DNA of 64,000 nucleotides from Mesostigma viride (taxonomy: Eukaryota; Streptophyta; Mesostigmatophyceae; Mesostigmatales; Mesostigmataceae), in assembly GCA_009746045.1 (NCBI GenBank), contig RPFO01000436.1:1941133-2005132 (forward strand). The letters run 5' to 3'. Under the pieces are notes generated by a model, which made no database searches, was not told where the DNA came from, and saw only the letters and a program-made list of their open reading frames with translations. A program made the position numbers and the translations under genes. Shown here piece by piece: positions 47,655 to 57,820 of the stretch. Position 1 is the first letter of the stretch; every line of letters starts with the position of its first letter.

Positions 47655-49990
47655 GGCCTAGCATGGAAAATGGGTGGTCCCCCATCAGCCTGAGGTTTAT
47701 GCTTGCACACAAACTTTAACCTTAGCTTCTTGGCTCCAGCTGGCATAGCATCAAGAGGAGTCACAGGTGGTGTGTGTGTGGGACTACGTGCATCTGGAAC
47801 AACCCACTCCTCCCTGGCTTTGGTAAAAGCCTCCAGCCACTTAAGAAACCCAATCTGCGTCTGGCAGTCCCGTACAATATCATCATAGGACAGGGGAGAC
47901 ATGGATGCAACATCCCATCTACCAAGCCCAAACGCTGAAGGGTGTAGCTTTTGAGAGTGTATGAGGTCCTCCACACACGGTTCCTGACCTGGGAGGTACT
48001 TGGGCTTAACTGCATTGATGGCAGCATCCAACCCAGTGCTAATCTGGCTCAAAGGGATTTTAAAATGATCTAGAGGCACCTGTCCTACCCCTGCCACACT
48101 CAACCTCCCAGCTGAGATGACAACACCAGGGTAAGATACAAAAGGTTCCCCTAACAGGGCATTCCCTGAGTAACCCTCAACCACCTGAAATGGAGTGGGC
48201 ATACCCAAGATTTGAATGCTCACCTGACCTTTGACCTGCATTTTGGTTTTGCCTGAAAAATCTGACACTCTAGCCCATGGTGAGGCCTTCATTTTCAGAC
48301 CAGATACAGCTTCTGCACTGATGATACTCACCTGTGCTTGGGTGTCTACAGCCAAAATACTAGGATCTTGACCTGCATCCCCTACAGCATTGACCTGTGC
48401 TGTACCTGTTGCCACAACTGCTTTAGTGTTGTGTGCCTTGTGCAAGGCCTTAAGAATCTCAGCAAATGACTTCCTGGGAACGACAGGATCTGCTCTATTT
48501 TGTGACTCCTCCAGGTGTGAGGGAGGTGCTACCTGCTGCTCACCCTGTGCACCGTCCTCCTGCCCAGGTGGACTATTGGGTTGTAGTGGGGCTGCACTAC
48601 TGAGGAACACAGGAGCTTCTACTGTGGTGCTAGTGCTTGCATCAATGACGTCCTTAGCCAATTCATTGGGTGAGATCAATCCACCAGACTCCTGCTCTGA
48701 ATCCATGTCCAAGAATTCTACCCCTGACACGTCTGCCAGTGGTGGGTAATAAAGCTTGAGTCTATGCTTGCTGACCACACGCTCTCTGTCATGTTGTATA
48801 GTGACTGCAGTCCCTTCTTCATGAATTTTGGTGACTACAGCTGGACCGTGCCATCTGGCAGAGTGTGCTCTTCCTCTGTCACCCTCTCTGAAAAACAACA
48901 CATGGTCCCCCACTTCAAACACAGGCCTGGCATTATTTTTGTCTTTCTTTGCCAGCAACTTGGCTAAGTGCTGCCTTTGTGTGTTGTAGTGAGTGTGTAC
49001 CTCTGAAGCATAGCTGCCTGACTGAAGGCCAGTTGGGGTGATTTCCCCAAAAGGTGAGGACATTATTGGTTTGGCGTTTAGCTGGGTAGTCACCCCTGCT
49101 GCCCAAGATGCCCTGTCAGCATAGCTACCAGAGTCAGCCAACCTGGATGGCATTTTTCTTATCACATCCCTGATGGCTCTCATGGTACGTTCTACCAACC
49201 CCTGACGTTCATGATCTTGAGCCCCAGACACTTCTATCTTGGGCAGGTCATTCCTGTCCTGGATGCAGAGAAACTGCTGATCCAGCATTACTTTTTCAAT
49301 GGGGTGAAAACGTGCCAAGGCTATCTGTAAAGCTCTGTGCAGCTGCTCTTTATCCATCCCAGGCAGGGGCTCCACTACCACAAACCTTGACCAGGCATCC
49401 TTTATGACTAGGTAGTATACCGTGTCCTTCACCACGTGTATAACATCCCCAACCAGTTTGCCTCTAGCCAGTGGTGGTGTGGCCACATGCCATTTTCTGG
49501 GCTTAGGAGCATATAGCTGACATTGCTCACAGTGCTTACGTACGTGCCTGCACATCTGTTCCAGATCATGGCCTTGTATTTTATTGGCTAGCCTTTCAGC
49601 CACAGCCTCATGGCCCATAACCTTGTGCAGTTGCTCTGCTAGAGCACCATACGTGATTACCTTTTCTGCTGCTGCACTAAGGGAAGCTATGGTGGGGTCA
49701 CGCATCATGTGTGACAGTGTCATGTCATATGCCACTTCCCAATCCACATCATCACACTCAGGCAACACTTGGCAGACAGAAGGTAACAGGAAACCATTTG
49801 TGAAAAATGGTGAGGGTAGCTTACAGGTGTCACCCTGGTCTGCCGCCCCCGCGCGGTTGTAGCGCCCTGGCGTGGTCTTGTTGTGCCTGGGTGCCGTGCA
49901 GCGCGCTCCTGCTGCAATGGGGTGACGTGTTTTCCAGCATCCAGGACAAACATCAACGTCAGAACCATAGTCGGGTTTGCCTTCCAGCAA
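47621..49990 (-). CDS. Integrase followed by retropepsin-like protease (copia-like polyprotein)
   Basis: A 789-codon open frame. Residues 115-160 form the HHCC zinc domain (LHKVMGH, HCEQCQ). Residues 180-270 form the integrase core with GDVIHVV (Asp182), VMLDQQF (Asp237) and GLVERTMRAI (Glu267). Residues 358-415 resemble a GPY/F or SH3-like C-terminal domain (VGDHVLFFREGDRGR, RWHGPAVV, KHRLKLYYPP). After a Pro/Glu-rich linker, residues 543-640 form a retropepsin: ILAVDTQAQVSIIS (Asp549), RVSDFSGKTKMQVKGQVSI, ALLGEPFVSYPGVV. Normal copia order is protease before integrase; here protease follows integrase and precedes RT. Gln-Ala-Gln replaces the usual Gly-Ala-x after Asp-Thr. The start at 49990 may be internal to a gag-pol fusion. 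Confidence 0.85.
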   Translation of the reverse strand: MLEGKPDYGSDVDVCPGCWKTRHPIAAGARCTAPRHNKTTPGRYNRAGAADQGDTCKLPSPFFTNGFLLPSVCQVLPECDDVDWEVAYDMTLSHMMRDPTIASLSAAAEKVITYGALAEQLHKVMGHEAVAERLANKIQGHDLEQMCRHVRKHCEQCQLYAPKPRKWHVATPPLARGKLVGDVIHVVKDTVYYLVIKDAWSRFVVVEPLPGMDKEQLHRALQIALARFHPIEKVMLDQQFLCIQDRNDLPKIEVSGAQDHERQGLVERTMRAIRDVIRKMPSRLADSGSYADRASWAAGVTTQLNAKPIMSSPFGEITPTGLQSGSYASEVHTHYNTQRQHLAKLLAKKDKNNARPVFEVGDHVLFFREGDRGRAHSARWHGPAVVTKIHEEGTAVTIQHDRERVVSKHRLKLYYPPLADVSGVEFLDMDSEQESGGLISPNELAKDVIDASTSTTVEAPVFLSSAAPLQPNSPPGQEDGAQGEQQVAPPSHLEESQNRADPVVPRKSFAEILKALHKAHNTKAVVATGTAQVNAVGDAGQDPSILAVDTQAQVSIISAEAVSGLKMKASPWARVSDFSGKTKMQVKGQVSIQILGMPTPFQVVEGYSGNALLGEPFVSYPGVVISAGRLSVAGVGQVPLDHFKIPLSQISTGLDAAINAVKPKYLPGQEPCVEDLIHSQKLHPSAFGLGRWDVASMSPLSYDDIVRDCQTQIGFLKWLEAFTKAREEWVVPDARSPTHTPPVTPLDAMPAGAKKLRLKFVCKHKPQADGGPPIFHARPCVLSSGALQS

Positions 49991-52551
49991 TCATCTTTTA
50001 GGTGCCCCTTACAAAGGCACCTAGTGCAATGTTTGGTGGGGTCATGAGGCAACCTCTTGTCCCCCCCTGCTGGCTTAGCACCCCCTGGCTTGCTAGCTCC
50101 CCCACTTTGTTTTCTGTTTTTATTGTTATTGTTCTTTCCCCCCCCTTGTTTCCACCTCCCCCACTTTTGTTGTTTTTGTTTTTATCCCCCCCATTACCGC
50201 CTTTACCTGGGCTACCAGCGACTGCATCTGCTTCTTGGAGAGCCCCGTACCTGAGGCTTCCTCCCCCTTTACCTGCTTCACCTTTCCCTCCTTGGCTGCA
50301 GCAGCAAACGGCTCTAGGCATTGCTGCACATAGGCCATTGCCTTCCTGAAGTCCTCCCACTTATCCTTCAGACCTGCCAGGATTACTGACAGGGTGGTGG
50401 GTCCAGTTCTGCCTTTTGTAGCCATAGGTGTACTAGGTACTTGGCATTGAGCTTCTTCAGCTCCTCATCCCCTCTATGTACATGACATATTTTTTGTTGT
50501 CACTCACATAGTCACGCTTATTGACCTTATAGGCCTCTATCCACTGGAAGCCCTTAAGCACTTCTAAGTGCTCCCCCGTGGTAACAAGTGCCCTAAGATC
50601 AACCATGAACTGCGCCCACAACACATTTTCTGCCACGTCTACCCCGCTGCTGGCACGCTTTTGGTACAATTGTACCAACTGCTGGATAGGCTTGGCAGAT
50701 TGATGGATGGGTGTGGACGCACGTAGAGAGGCAAACCAATCACGGACATTGTCGCTAGCATATGCATGTGACAACTTAAACAACCACTCCCTAGCTTCGT
50801 CCTGGGTGTGGCCCTCTGGCAAACCCGGAAACACTAGCTTGTCCTCTTTCTTTTTTGGATCAAACCTGGGCCTAGCAAGGCCATGTTGGAGGTTGTTGTC
50901 GTTCCTGCAGTTGGCGGTTGCTGCTGCTGCTGCTGTTGCTGTCGCTGCTGCTGCTGCTGCCGCTCCCCGCCCTCGTGCCGTGTTGGTGCAGACTCCTGCG
51001 TGCCGTGTCCTGCCCCGCCCTGGTTGCCCCCCTCTCCCCGTCATCCGCCCCCTCGTCCCTCCTCCGCTTTGGCTGGGTGCGCATGCCTCTGCCTGCGCCC
51101 TTCGCTTGGCCGGCTTCAGCGATGCCACTAGCCTGGCCACCGTGTCGGCCAACGTCGCCTGCTCGCCTGGAGACAGCGGGGTCGCTTCCAGCATGGCTTG
51201 CGCCAGCTGAAGCTGATCAATGAGGTCCTCCCTGTTGGACAGGTTAGACGGTCCGGCTTCACCAGGCTGCCTGTAAACACGCGTGCGTGCGGCAGTGCCA
51301 TCACGGTTGGTGATGGTCTTCTTGGCTGCGACAAATAATAAAACATTTGGCTTGCAGAAACATCCTCATCCGGCCCAAGGCCAAACTCGACTCTCACCGC
51401 TTCACCAAGCGGTCCCCTCACCGCTGTCTTACGTGCATGCTTGAGCATGCGTCGTCGCTGCTTCAGGATACGCTCCTCCATCCTTCCCACATTGGCTTCC
51501 CACCGTGCCAGCGAGCGTCTGTAACGCTCCTGCGCCTCCGGCCTGCCAGGCGCCTCCATCTCAGCCATGCGCTGCAGCTTCATCGCCTGCGCCTTTTTCC
51601 ATACCCTGAGTTCGCGGACCATCCGGTCCCGGCGCACCTGGGTGATCGACATTTTGAGCTTGATGCGCTCCGCCAGCGCGATTTGCCTCACCCGCTCCGC
51701 CTGCTCGCGCTCCTTCTTGGCCTCTGCCGCGGCCCTCCGCGCCTGCCGACGCTGCTTGTCGGCGTGAACGTCGCCATGCGCTTCTGCGCTTCACGCTCCC
51801 GCGCCGTCATTGCCGGGGTCATGAGGATCTCGTCCTCAGCAGATGCCCCCGACGGACCTGTCAAAGAGAACTCCGACTCCTGATGCACACCTAGGTGTAC
51901 CTTCGGCTCACGAGACCGACGCAGCTTTTAAAACATGCAAGGTCCCCCCGACGCATCACCTCAAACTGCTCCTCGCCAGAAGCCACTCACTGCTGCGAAA
52001 CAACGCCCGGCGCACGTTCTCAGCATCCGCCCTCTGCTGGGCGCGAGCACGTGCGTGCGTGTCCGCGCGCCGAAACTCCCTCTCCTCGCGCTCAGCCATC
52101 GCCCTGGCGAAGCCTTCGTCTGCAGCCACCTGTCGCGAGCGTGCGTCGTCCTGCTCCTCGGCTGAGGAACCAGGCTGGAGCCCATACAGCTCCATGGACT
52201 CCTCCTCTGCAGGAGGTGCCGAAGGTCCAGCCCCCGCCGCTGCAGCTGTCGGGGCGTAAGGAGGACCCCTCGGCCTGTTGACCACAGGCGTGGATCCCCT
52301 CCCCTGCGGATACAGGGGCACTCGCAGCACCACGCTGCTGTACGAACCATCGGACAAGTGGCCCGATGAAGACGTTCCGACGTCGTCGGGTCAGCCTCCA
52401 TAGACTGATTGAAGCTCCTCGCCGCCCGCTCAATCTCTGCCTGGGCGGCAAGCTCCGAGTCGGACGTCCCCGACGATGAAGACGTCGGAGAGCTGGACCG
52501 GCTCCTTGGGCGCATTGGAGCCTTACCCTTGTTCGCATTTGGGTTAGACAT
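49720..52551 (-). pseudogene. Gag of the copia-like element, frameshifted
   Basis: The likely start is MSNPNANKGKAPMRPRSRS at 52551, followed in shifting frames by Pro/Ser-rich sequence and a charged helix (EEQDDARSRQVAADEGFARA). Next come a second charged helix (LRVWKKAQAMKLQRMAEMEA), an Ala/Thr-rich low-complexity part (50940-51000) and a capsid-like domain at 50457-50850 (KLVFPGLPEGHTQDEAREWL). A Lys-rich part at 50126-50425 (LKDKWEDFRKAMAYVQQC) precedes a zinc knuckle CTRCLCKGHLKDDC (about 49980-50030, C-x2-C-x4-H-x4-C). Five or more frame changes occur, several beside runs of C or G. Confidence 0.75.
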
Positions 52552-52655
52552 TTTTCAAAAAAAAACTGGAGGTAGAAAAATGGAATGGGTTGTTTTGTTC
52601 GCGAAACGAACGCTCGTCGTCCTGTTGTGTGTATGTTTTTGGAGTTTTTAATGCA

Positions 52656-53035
52656 AGTTATGCAACACGAAGCTTGGAATGCTTGGGCACTGCCAAATGG
52701 CGAGAGTGTGCGTGAACGACGAGACACCTTGGCATTAGGATAGAATGGCACATATACTGCTGGCCAGCCGTCAACGATGGCTGGCCAGACTTTGCGTAAG
52801 TTAAACTAACTTACTGATCCTGGACGGACTAGCCTATCAGTTACAACCTGATCTAGTCAGTCCTAACATGACAACTACAGTCCCGGTACTGAGGTACCGG
52901 CTCATCACATACTGAGTACAGCCACGTGTCCATGCCACGACTGCTCTAGTCCAGCACCGTCCCAGTACCCAATTGGGCGCCGGCGGTGCTGGCACGTGTC
53001 CACTTAGGCTACAGGCGGGAGACTTAGACTAACTC
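52656..53035 (-). repeat. 5' LTR of the copia-like element
   Basis: 380 bp, the same as 45557-45936 wherever I compared. The putative primer site just inside begins TGCATTAAAAACTCC, which I cannot match to a common tRNA 3' end. Confidence 0.95.
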
Positions 53036-53972
53036 AAGGTCCATCATGCATGTCAAAATAAGTACCACAGTATCAGCGGGTCTGCAAGCATTTACGCTTA
53101 TTGTGGCATATATTTGTGGCACATAGGCTGGAACAAACATAGTCATGCATGTTTCATCCTTACCTATCATTTCCATGTTCAAAACTGCACTAGGATGTTT
53201 ATTCTAGCCCCCCCCAAATTGGTGACTCAAAATAGTCACCAGCTATTTTTAGCATTATCTTGTGGGTCCCTGGGTGAAACAAGACATGTAAGTGTTTGGA
53301 TGTAGTGCTTGGGTACAGTTGCAGTCCCCCCTGAAATACTAGGGTGAAATCCAAGGTATACGTGCTCCATCATGCATGATAAGGTTGTGAACCCCGTACT
53401 CGCGGCCCGCGCGTAGTCGTCTCCAATCATATCCGGCATTGACATGCAGTGGTTATGGCAGGTATTGGTGACACACAGGTTGGAATAAGTGTTAGCATGC
53501 ATGTTTGCCCATACTCCATGCTTACCCATCGTTTCCATGTTCAAAACTGCACTAGGATGCCTATTTTAGCCCCCCAAAAACTCGCGACTCAAAATAGTCA
53601 CCAGTTATTTTTAGCACCAGCTGATGGGTCCCTGGGGGAGTTACAATTTTTAGTGTTTGTATCCCATCCTAACTAAAAAATCTATCTACAAAACCAACCC
53701 CAGGGTCAACTCATTGAGGAAAGGGGTCTATCATCCATTATATAAGGGTGTCACCGCGCACACTCACCGTACCCCCCTGGCGGGGGGGGCTATTTATAGA
53801 GCAGGGGGGGCTAGCACTGGGACCACCCACTATACCCCCAGGTGGGCCCTAATATGGTTATGCTTGGTTCCTAGTATGGTCTAGAAAAAATAATTAGGCT
53901 GAATGGGGGCACCTGTGGCATACTGTGCAACTCGTGACTCATTTTAGTCACGAGTTAAAGACGGTTGAGGGG
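53036..53972. repeat. Dispersed direct repeats, no gene
   Basis: A ~160-bp unit occurs twice (about 53107-53275 and 53466-53636). Both copies contain TTTCCATGTTCAAAACTGCA and GACTCAAAATAGTCACCAG. A hairpin ACTCGTGACT...AGTCACGAGT ending in TTAA lies at about 53931-53957, next to the start of chromovirus copy 2. The stretch may belong to the piggyBac-like element that the copia-like element split. Confidence 0.6.
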
Positions 53973-54811
53973 CTAAGGTGGAGTGGGGGCATGAAGTGGG
54001 TTTCCTGGGGTACAAGTTGAGTTCCTTGGGTATGACACCTGACAATGCTAAGATTGCTGCCATCCTTGAGTGGCCTGTGTTGCAGTCTGCACATGATGTC
54101 AAGTCCTTCCTGGGCATGGTGGGATGGTACAGGCGTTTTATCCCTGACATGGCTGCCATCTCCACCCCCTTGCTTGAGTTGATCAAGAAGGATGTTCAGT
54201 TTGCCGGTGGACAGATAGGTGCCAGCAGGCCTTTGACCTGTTGAAGCAGAAGCTCACCTCCACCCCTGTGCTAGTGGGTCCCAATCCTGATCTACCTTAT
54301 CAGGTTAGGTCAGATGCCTCTCAAGGCGCCATAGGTGCTGTGCTGATGCAAGACCATGGTTATGGACCACAGCCAGTGGAGTACATGTCTAAAACCATGA
54401 GCTCAGCTGAACGCAACTACCCTGTGCACGAGCAGGAGTTGTTGCCCAGGCTTAGTGGTGGCGTGTCACAAGTGGGAGCATCTGTTGAAGGGAGCTCAGT
54501 TTTCTGTTGCTAGCAGTGCCACAGATGGGCTAGGGCAAGAGTCTATCACACTGATGACTGACCACAGGCCCTTGGTGCATGTGCTAGAACAGAGTAGGAT
54601 GAGCAAGAGGATGGCAGGGTGGATGGAGTATCTAGGTGGATTCTATCCTTTCTCTGTGCAGTATGTCCCAGGCTCACAGAATGTGGTGCCAGATGCCCTC
54701 TCTAGGAGAAGGGATCTGATGGGAGCATTTCACGAGGATCTGGATATCTGTGCTGCCATGGTTTCTGTGGCTGAGTGTGGTGTTGTCACTAGGGCACAGG
54801 CAGCTAGTTAG
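53973..54811 (+). pseudogene. Chromovirus copy 2: end of RT and RNase H
   Basis: Starts after the YMDD box with WGHEVGFLGYKLSSLG and continues through FLGMVGWYRRFIP, RSDASQGAIGAVL, LMTDHRPLVHVLEQ and VVPDALSRR. Small insertions near 54202 and 54445 change frame. Non-functional because the catalytic RT part is missing. Confidence 0.9.
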
Positions 54812-56310
54812 CAAACCTCCCAGCTGAGTCCACCCCCTGTAGAGGCTAGTTCTAGTCACGAGATGCTCATTGACCAGGGCTCTGTCCCAGGGTTGACAGG
54901 CGTCCAGGTGGGTGGCCAGTCACTGCAAGGCAGTCCTATGTAGGGGGGGTTCTGTTGGTAGCCAGTCCACTCCCACAACGCAGCCAAGAGCAGAGAATCA
55001 CAGGATGGGGAGGGGATGCCCAGGAAGTGGATACTGGAGCCAGGGATGCTGTCCAAGTCCAGAGAATTGGCAGCTGAGATCAAGGGGAAGTCACGTATGC
55101 CTGTGGCTGATGTTCTGTCATGCATCCAAGCATCTAGTCACTAGTCACCTGCAGGATCGAGGATGAGGTGCTGCAGCTGCAGCCCTTAGGGCCTGACAAA
55201 CAGCTAGTCTTGCCCAATCCTATGAGTATTGCCCTGCTAGATGTGATCAAGGCTTTCACTAAAACTGAGGACCTGGCCACTAAGGCCATTCAGGAAGGAA
55301 GCTTTGGTAACAGGCCTGTGGAGTACTGGGAGGGAGTCCTTTATGTCCACACCCAGGATACTGATCATGTAGTGACCAGGAAGGTATACGTGCCAGAAAT
55401 GGCCATCCCTACTGTGTTGCACTGCTTTCATGATGACGTGACTGCATGTCATCCTGGGTATGCCAAGCTTCTCCATGAGGTACAAGAGAGGTTTTGGTGG
55501 CCTGGCATGTTTCGTGACATCAGAGCCTATGTGGCCTCCTGTGACTCCTGCCAGAGGAATAAGGTTAGGACTCAGGCTGTCCCCATTTTTCCTATGGCCA
55601 TGCCTATTCCCTTGCGACCCTGGATCAGTGTGACCATGGACTTCATCTGTGGCTTGCCTGTGTCTGATGCTGGTAATGACAGGATATTGGTGGTGATGGA
55701 CAGGCTCTCTAGAATGTGCCATCTCATCCACTGCAATGCCCATCTGACTGCTGCCCAGTGTGTAGAGTTGTTCATGAAGTAGGTGTACAGGTTGCATGGC
55801 ATGCCACGGGTGATCATCACTGACCAGGATCCCTTGTGGACAGTGTGAGATCATACGCCGTATAATACGGTATAATACGGTATAATACGTAATACGCTGG
55901 CTTTTAGCGTATAATGTTTCATACGTAATACGTTTTAGCGCATAATGACGTATAATACCGTGTTTTCCGCATTTTTTTTACGTTTTGCGCGGCTAGGATG
56001 CCAGAACGACAGGGCAACGATTTGAAGCCACAGATTTCGTATCTCCACTAAGTACTGACCCGTCTGAACTTTCACAATTCGACGCGATCTTATTTTGACA
56101 TTGTGGTGCACAGTGCGCGCACCGTGCGAAGGTGGCCATGGCGACGTGCGTTCCGTTAAAATATGGCTAATCCGGCGGGCGACAGGCGAAAAAATTAAGC
56201 CGATGGTTAAAAGTGATGTTCTATTATGATGTTTCATAGCAAGATCTGCACTATTTGCAAATTCGCTGCCTTTGTTGGTACAGAAATTTGCACGGGGGTC
56301 TCATCCAACG

Positions 56311-56709
56311 TCAATTTGGCCGCGATGAATAACCTAGCATGTGTGCCTGCGACGGTAGAACTCGACATTCGTGGGTTATTTTGATGCAGCAAGAGCCGTT
56401 TAGTAACGGACACCGTGAAAATAACCTAAGCATCTTCGATCTGCGGCCATTTCCTGTCATTTCTAAAATGATTTCGTTCAGGCCTGCGCGATCCGCGGTT
56501 AATCCATCCATGGCTGGCTGGCTTTTCTTGCGCGCCTGGGTAGGAAATAATGCCGGCCGTGGTACGTTGATTTGCCGCATGTCACCGCCCAGTCTGTTTG
56601 CGCTCTTAATGAACCTGGCATGAAACTTTTTGCGCCGTTTCTGGGTTTTTCTTGCTATTTTGTTCTCCACTTGTTGCAGTTGTGCTATCAGATTTTCCGC
56701 AGCTTTCAA
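56311..56709 (-). other. Unrecognised 132-codon open frame inside the hAT element
   Basis: A basic N-terminal helix (NKIARKTQKRRKKFHARFIK) is visible. No BED finger or hAT dimerisation motif is seen. It may be a transposase remnant or chance. Confidence 0.25.
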
Positions 56710-56934
56710 TGGTTTTCCTTACGCTGCGTATGCCATGCTTCCTAAAGCTACCCAGAATTGATCGGGCAGTTATCTGGCTTTGCTACGCTTCCTGTATGGA
56801 GGTTTTCACACGGTAGACATTCTATATTGCGTAGTCAAGGACCCTAGCTGCCTGGGAGCGGCATCACCGTTGCAAGGAGCTGGCGAGCTCATAGACGCCT
56901 GTCATGCTCTTCAGCCTGCTGGAAAACAAGGTTG

Positions 56935-57055
56935 TTGTATGGAAGGTGAGAATATGTGAGTTACTTATCACATCCCCACCTGTTTAGCCTCCGTGGTTCC
57001 CCAACGGGGACACGAGATTAATTAATATTAATTTTGGTTGGTTAATTAATTAATG
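56935..57055 (+). mobile_element. SINE-like 3' end, family S1 copy d
   Basis: CTCCGTGGTTCCCCAACGGG, then ACACGAGA, then a (TTAA)n-like tail. It is the same hairpin-plus-tail as at 16229 and 43230, inserted in the hAT element. Confidence 0.6.
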
Positions 57056-57095
57056 CACACCACGAGTCACACACCTGTAGTCACATGCAGCTCAG

Positions 57096-57423
57096 TATTC
57101 TGATCAGGCACGCCGCAAAGGTCAAAACCGTTTGCGTTCAGGGCCGGGCCGCGGAAAACGCGGAAAAACGCGATCTGCAAGTGAATCCGACCGTAATCGA
57201 ACTGGGGACCTCTCGCACCAACTTTTGCTGACTATAGGACGGACGTCTCCGGTTACCATGGCATCGCCAACTTACACCTACAGTCATCCGCAAAAGTTCT
57301 CCTTTCCGGGGAGTGATGCAAGCCTGTCGGATTTGGTACTAGATAAATCACTCGAGATCTGTGTGTAGGAGTACTACACACGTGTCCACTCGAGACTTGT
57401 TCAGTCTCGAAACGTGAGACGGG
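57096..57423 (-). mobile_element. tRNA-Pro-related SINE copy 1
   Basis: A 328-bp unit whose minus strand contains GTTGGTGCGAGAGGTCCCCA then GTTCGATTACGG. That is the anticodon arm, variable loop and T-arm pattern of eukaryotic tRNA-Pro, with a B-box-like AGTTCGATTAC. The stems are imperfect, so it is not a functional tRNA. Confidence 0.6.
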
Positions 57424-57492
57424 CTGAACACGGCTGGATCCTTCTTTATTAGAAGGGGGCGTAGCCGGTACTAACGAAATCAGCCAAGCGTA

Positions 57493-57820
57493 TATTCTGA
57501 TCAGGCACGCCGCAAAGGTGAAAACCGTTTGCGTTCAGGGCCGGGCCGCGGAAAACGCGGAAAAACGCGATCTGCAAGTGAATCCGACCGTAATCGAACT
57601 GGGAACCTCTCGCACCAACTTTCGCTGACTATAGGACGGACGTCTCCGGTTACCATGGCATCGCCAACTTACACCTACAGTCATCCGCAAAAGTTCTCCT
57701 TTCCGGGGAGTGATGCAAGCCTGTCGGATTTGGTACTAGATAAATCACTCGAGATCTGTGTGTAGGAGTACTACACACGTGTCCACTCGAGACTTGTTCA
57801 GTCTCGAAACGTGAGACGGC
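57493..57820 (-). mobile_element. tRNA-Pro-related SINE copy 2
   Basis: A second 328-bp unit, almost identical to 57096-57423 and in the same direction, separated from it by 69 bp. Near identity suggests recent duplication. Confidence 0.6.

Larger units (their letters stand above)
45557..53035 (-). mobile_element. Complete copia-like LTR retrotransposon with unusual gene order
   Basis: A 7479-bp element on the minus strand with 380-bp LTRs at both ends that look identical throughout. AAGG flanks it (45553-45556 and 53036-53039). The LTRs have inverted ends AGTTA/TAACT, not TG/CA. Domains from 5' to 3' are gag with zinc knuckle, integrase, protease, reverse transcriptase and RNase H. Identical LTRs mean a recent insertion, yet several frames are broken. 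Confidence 0.9.

Noticed and set aside
57132-57765. Two 78-codon frames with SESDRNRTGDLSHQ-like sequence.
   Set aside because: This is the typical false protein read through antisense tRNA-like sequence; the unit is better explained as a tRNA-Pro-related SINE.
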